Positions 61,138 to 64,000 of a stretch of 64,000 bases of DNA are shown piece by piece. The notes under the pieces are model-generated. The model worked only from the letters and a program-made list of their open reading frames with translations, did not search any database and was not told where the DNA came from. This DNA comes from Rhizobiales bacterium UBA1912 (GTDB taxonomy: Bacteria; Pseudomonadota; Alphaproteobacteria; Rhizobiales; Devosiaceae). Each line of letters begins with the position of its first letter. Position 1 is the stretch's first letter. The position numbers and the translations under genes are program-made. The DNA lies in the NCBI GenBank assembly GCA_002337455.1, contig DDGC01000011.1, positions 1 to 64,000 of the forward strand, in the 5' to 3' direction.

Positions 61138-61190
61138 CCAATCATTACGCGATAATCGGAGAATGAAGTCAAGTTCTCCCCTTTGATTGG
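61138..61190. promoter_or_regulatory. Inverted repeat in the divergent regulator-bkd promoter
   Basis: CCAATCA (61138-61144) and TGATTGG (61184-61190) form a perfect 7-bp inverted repeat with about 39 bp between arms, inside an A/T-rich region between the Lrp-type gene and the E1-alpha gene. It is a candidate Lrp-type binding region. Confidence 0.5.
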
Positions 61191-61239
61191 TAGTAATATT
61201 CGAAAATAGCCCACTGTTGCAATCGGGGAGGAGAGCAGC

Positions 61240-62493
61240 ATGGACACAGTCGCACCACGCGATAAATCCAACCGCCCACAGCTATCGTTTTACGTGCCCG
61301 AGCCGCCGGCCCGGCCCGGCGAGCCTGTCGATTTTTCCCACATCGATGTGCCCGAAGCAGGGGCCGTGCGCTGTCCCGATATTTCAGAACCCGAGCGCGA
61401 CATGCGCGATCTACCCTATGGGTTGATCCGCGTGCTCGACGATGCGGGCGGTGCGGTCGGGCCATGGGACCCGCGGCTGGACCCCGATACACTGCGGACC
61501 GGGCTGACCGCCATGCTCAAGACGCGCCTGTTCGACGACCGCATGTTCCGCGCGCACCGGCAGGGCAAGACCAGCTTTTACATGAAATCGCTGGGCGAAG
61601 AGGCCATCGGCGCCGCCCAGGCGCTGGCGCTCGATGCCGGGGATATGAATTTCCCGACCTACCGCATGCTGTCCTGGCTGATGACGCGCGGCTATCCGCT
61701 GATCGACATGTGCAACCAGATCTATTCCAACGAGCGCGACCCGCTGCGCGGCCGCCAGCTTCCCATCCTCTATTCGGCCCGCGAATACGGGTTCTATTCG
61801 CTTTCGGGCAATGTCGGCTCGCGCTTTGGCCATGCAGTGGGCTGGGCCATGGCCTCGGCCTTCAAGGCCGACGACAAGATCGCCATCGGCCATGTGGGCG
61901 ACGGCACGACGGCAGAGGGCGATTTCCACGAGGCGCTGACCTTCGCCGCCGTTTATAAGGCGCCGGTTATTCTCTGTGTCGAAAACAACCAATGGGCGAT
62001 TTCCTCGTTTTCCGGCATCGCGGGGGCCGGGGAAACGACATTCGCGGCCAAGGCGATCGCCTATGGCATTCCCGGCCTGCGGGTCGATGGCAATGATTTT
62101 CTCGCCGTCTATGCCGCAACCCAATGGGCCGCCGACCGCGCCCGCACCAATCACGGCCCGACCCTGATCGAATTTTTCACCTACCGGGCATCAGGGCATT
62201 CGACATCGGACGATCCGACACGCTACCGGCCCGAGGACGAAGCCGCTCAATGGCCGCTCGGCGACCCGCTTGAACGGCTCAAGGCGCATCTGATCGCGCT
62301 CGGCGAATGGTCCGACGAACAGCACGAAACGCTGATTGCCGAATTGACCGCCGAGATCAAAGCCGCGGTCAAACAGGCAGAAGCCATCGGCACGCTGGGC
62401 CAATCCAAACCCCACCCGCGCGAAATGTTCGAGGACGTCTTCGCCCACCCCGACTGGCGCATCCGCGAACAGCGCAGGGAAGCGGGAGTCTAA
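61240..62493 (+). CDS. bkdA1: Branched-chain 2-oxoacid dehydrogenase E1 component, alpha subunit
   Basis: A thiamine-diphosphate-dependent subunit of 417 residues that decarboxylates 2-oxoacids from valine, leucine and isoleucine. The ThDP motif G-D-G-T-T-A-E-G-D-F near residue 225 is followed by V-E-N-N-Q-W-A-I-S near 247. The substrate-channel segment M-K-S-L-G-E-E-A is near 110. GGGGAGGAG precedes the ATG. Length and N-terminal extension favour the branched-chain rather than pyruvate enzyme, and the Lrp-type divergent regulator supports this. Confidence 0.9.
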   Translation: MDTVAPRDKSNRPQLSFYVPEPPARPGEPVDFSHIDVPEAGAVRCPDISEPERDMRDLPYGLIRVLDDAGGAVGPWDPRLDPDTLRTGLTAMLKTRLFDDRMFRAHRQGKTSFYMKSLGEEAIGAAQALALDAGDMNFPTYRMLSWLMTRGYPLIDMCNQIYSNERDPLRGRQLPILYSAREYGFYSLSGNVGSRFGHAVGWAMASAFKADDKIAIGHVGDGTTAEGDFHEALTFAAVYKAPVILCVENNQWAISSFSGIAGAGETTFAAKAIAYGIPGLRVDGNDFLAVYAATQWAADRARTNHGPTLIEFFTYRASGHSTSDDPTRYRPEDEAAQWPLGDPLERLKAHLIALGEWSDEQHETLIAELTAEIKAAVKQAEAIGTLGQSKPHPREMFEDVFAHPDWRIREQRREAGV

Positions 62494-62495
62494 AA

Positions 62496-63515
62496 ATGCC
62501 AGCCATGAACATGATCCAGGCGCTCAATTCCGCCCTCGACGTCAAACTGGGCAGCGATCCCGATACGCTGGTCTTCGGCGAGGACGTCGGCTATTTCGGC
62601 GGCGTGTTCCGCGTTACTGAAGGACTGCAGAAGAAGCACGGCCTAAACCGCTGTTTCGATTCCCCGATTTCCGAAGGCGGGATTGTCGCAACCGCCATTG
62701 GCATGGGCGCATATGGGCTGCGGCCCATCGTTGAAATCCAGTTCGCCGACTATATCCTGCCCGCCTATGACCAGCTGGTGTCCGAGGCGGCGCGGCTACG
62801 CTACCGGTCAAACGGCGAGTTCTGGTGCCCGATCACGGTGCGCTCGCCCTATGGCGGCGGCATTTTTGGCGGCCAGACCCATTCGCAAAGCCCCGAGGCG
62901 ATCTTTGCGCATGTGACGGGGCTCAAGACCGTCATTCCGTCCAACCCCTACGACGCCAAGGGATTGCTGCTGGCGGCTATCGAGGAGGACGATCCCGTGA
63001 TCTTTCTCGAACCCAAGCGGCTCTATAACGGGCCGTTCGACGGCCACCACGACAAGCCGTTGACCACATGGGCCGAACACAAGCTCGGTGAAGTGCCCGC
63101 CGGCCACTATACGGTGCCGCTCGGTTCGGCTTCGGTGATGCGTGAGGGCAGGGACGCGACGGTGCTGGCCTATGGCACGATGGTCCATGTCTGCAACGCA
63201 GCGATTGCCGAATCCGGCATCGACGCCGAACTGATCGACCTGCGCTCCATCGTCCCCCTCGATATCGACGCTATCGTCAAATCGGTCAAAAAGACCGGCC
63301 GCTGCGTCATCGTCCACGAAGCCTCGCGGTTTGGCGGGTTCGGGGCCGAACTCTCGGCGCTCGTCCAGGAGCGGTGCTTTTATCATCTGCGCGCGCCCAT
63401 CGAGCGCGTCGCCGGCTGGGACACGCCATATCCGCATGCCTTCGAATGGGATTATTTCCCTGGCCCGGTGCGCGTCACAAAGGCGCTCAAGCGCTGTGTG
63501 GAGGCGGTGGCATGA
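62496..63515 (+). CDS. bkdA2: Branched-chain 2-oxoacid dehydrogenase E1 component, beta subunit
   Basis: The beta subunit, 339 residues. F-G-E-D-V-G-Y-F-G-G-V-F near residue 28, F-D-S-P-I-S-E-G-G near 54 and E-I-Q-F-A-D-Y near 80 are the standard transketolase-like landmarks. The ATG lies 2 nt past the alpha-subunit stop and has GGGAG upstream. Its stop overlaps the E2 start (ATGA), so E1 and E2 are translated together. Confidence 0.92.
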   Translation: MPAMNMIQALNSALDVKLGSDPDTLVFGEDVGYFGGVFRVTEGLQKKHGLNRCFDSPISEGGIVATAIGMGAYGLRPIVEIQFADYILPAYDQLVSEAARLRYRSNGEFWCPITVRSPYGGGIFGGQTHSQSPEAIFAHVTGLKTVIPSNPYDAKGLLLAAIEEDDPVIFLEPKRLYNGPFDGHHDKPLTTWAEHKLGEVPAGHYTVPLGSASVMREGRDATVLAYGTMVHVCNAAIAESGIDAELIDLRSIVPLDIDAIVKSVKKTGRCVIVHEASRFGGFGAELSALVQERCFYHLRAPIERVAGWDTPYPHAFEWDYFPGPVRVTKALKRCVEAVA

Positions 63516-64000
63516 AAACCTACAGCTTCCGTTTGCCCGATATCGGCGAGGGTGTCGCCGAAGCCGAAATCACCGCCTGGCACATCAAGGTCGGCGATCA
63601 TGTGGAGGAAGACCAGACGCTTGTCGACGTTATGACCGACAAGGCGACAATCGACATGACATCGCCAGTGACCGGTACGGTTCTCAAGCTCTTCGGCGCC
63701 GAAGGGGACAAAGCGCCCGTGGGCTCGGTGCTGGTCGAGCTTGAGATCGAGGGAGAGGATGCCGGGGTTAGTACCTCCAACGCCGCGCCATCCTCTCCCG
63801 ACAAAACGGCGGACAAGCCCGACGACGCCGAGGCCACATCGGCCGCCCCACCCGCTGCCGTCATCCCGGGCGAAGACCCGGGATCCAGTACGCCCAGCGC
63901 TGGTGAGAGGGCCTCATCCTCAGAAGGTAATGGATCCCGGCTCAAGGCCGGGCTGACCGAAGGGGAAGGGGAAGGGGGAGCGGAGGAGCAGGAAGGCCAC
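63512..64000 (+). CDS. bkdB: Branched-chain 2-oxoacid dehydrogenase E2 (dihydrolipoyl acyltransferase), N-terminal part
   Basis: The gene runs off the window; 163 codons are visible. Residues 1-78 are a lipoyl domain with the lipoyl-lysine in V-M-T-D-K-A-T-I near 45. An acidic, Ala/Pro-rich linker follows. From about residue 115 to 149 the linker is made of the REP-like element translated in frame (V-I-P-G-E-D-P-G-S-S near its start, G-S-R-L-K-A-G-L-T-E at its end). No stop or frameshift is introduced. The peripheral-subunit-binding and catalytic domains lie beyond the window. Confidence 0.9.
   Translation, partial: MKTYSFRLPDIGEGVAEAEITAWHIKVGDHVEEDQTLVDVMTDKATIDMTSPVTGTVLKLFGAEGDKAPVGSVLVELEIEGEDAGVSTSNAAPSSPDKTADKPDDAEATSAAPPAAVIPGEDPGSSTPSAGERASSSEGNGSRLKAGLTEGEGEGGAEEQEGH
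63855..63959. repeat. REP/BIME-like double-hairpin element, copy C, inside the E2 gene
   Basis: Same design and orientation as the copy near 50669: GTCATCCCGGG-CGAAGA-CCCGGGA on the left, CCCGGC-TCAAG-GCCGGG on the right, with the CCAGTA motif after the left hairpin. The central 45 bp differ from the other copies. It sits wholly inside the E2 reading frame. Confidence 0.85.

Overview
The window is a GC-rich, densely packed bacterial chromosome segment. Stacked amino-acid, peptide and polyamine ABC importers, LysR/GntR regulators, overlapping ATGA gene joints and an Mla/Mce system with a STAS-permease fusion all point to Alphaproteobacteria. Within that class, Hyphomicrobiales of the Devosia/Pelagibacterium kind is my inference; no rRNA or marker gene here proves it. 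I see no phage, insertion sequence, tRNA, rRNA or CRISPR array.

Layout. 103-11419: a polyamine/GABA module. It holds a LysR regulator, gabT, gabD, a PuuD-type amidase, a DUF3830 protein, a four-gene PotFGHI-like ABC importer, patD and a second LysR. Together these take 4-aminobutanal or gamma-glutamyl-GABA through GABA and succinate semialdehyde to succinate. 11535-22435: a GntR regulator facing a nine-gene minus-strand operon. That operon has a peptide-type ABC importer followed by a serine hydrolase, creatininase-like amidohydrolase, RraA-like protein, N-formylglutamate amidohydrolase-like protein and an alpha/beta hydrolase. It looks like an uptake-and-hydrolysis pathway for an unknown amide compound.

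22876-32537: a type I secretion locus (HlyD adaptor, ABC exporter with a proline-rich N-terminal extension) with two unusual leaderless proteins that are probably its cargo. One is a 652-residue protein with about 46-residue repeats; the other is a very acidic 474-residue protein with 16 copies of an E-D-S-F-N motif. Next to it are a LuxR-type regulator with a degenerate receiver, a HEPN-like protein and a BTAD-type regulator. This is the best candidate for an undescribed system.

32889-37140: an Mla/Mce-type lipid transport operon. 37259-46879: an alpha-ketoglutarate semialdehyde dehydrogenase, an M42 peptidase, a GntR regulator and a dipeptide ABC importer with a permease-ATPase fusion. A DUF1028 gene is divergent from the importer across two matched palindromes. 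46945-50641: a cobalamin riboswitch followed by a CbiX-like/ferredoxin fusion and BtuFCD. 50913-52723: pseudouridine catabolism (psuG, psuK). 52872-55154: a periplasmic VWA protein with tandem repeats. 55351-58655: cytochrome c, an MxaJ-like binding protein and a PQQ dehydrogenase. 58916-60591: etfBA. 60633-64000: an Lrp-type regulator divergent from branched-chain 2-oxoacid dehydrogenase genes.

Three copies of an approximately 105-bp double-hairpin (REP/BIME-like) element are present. Two lie between genes; the third is inside the E2 acyltransferase gene, in frame, in its interdomain linker.
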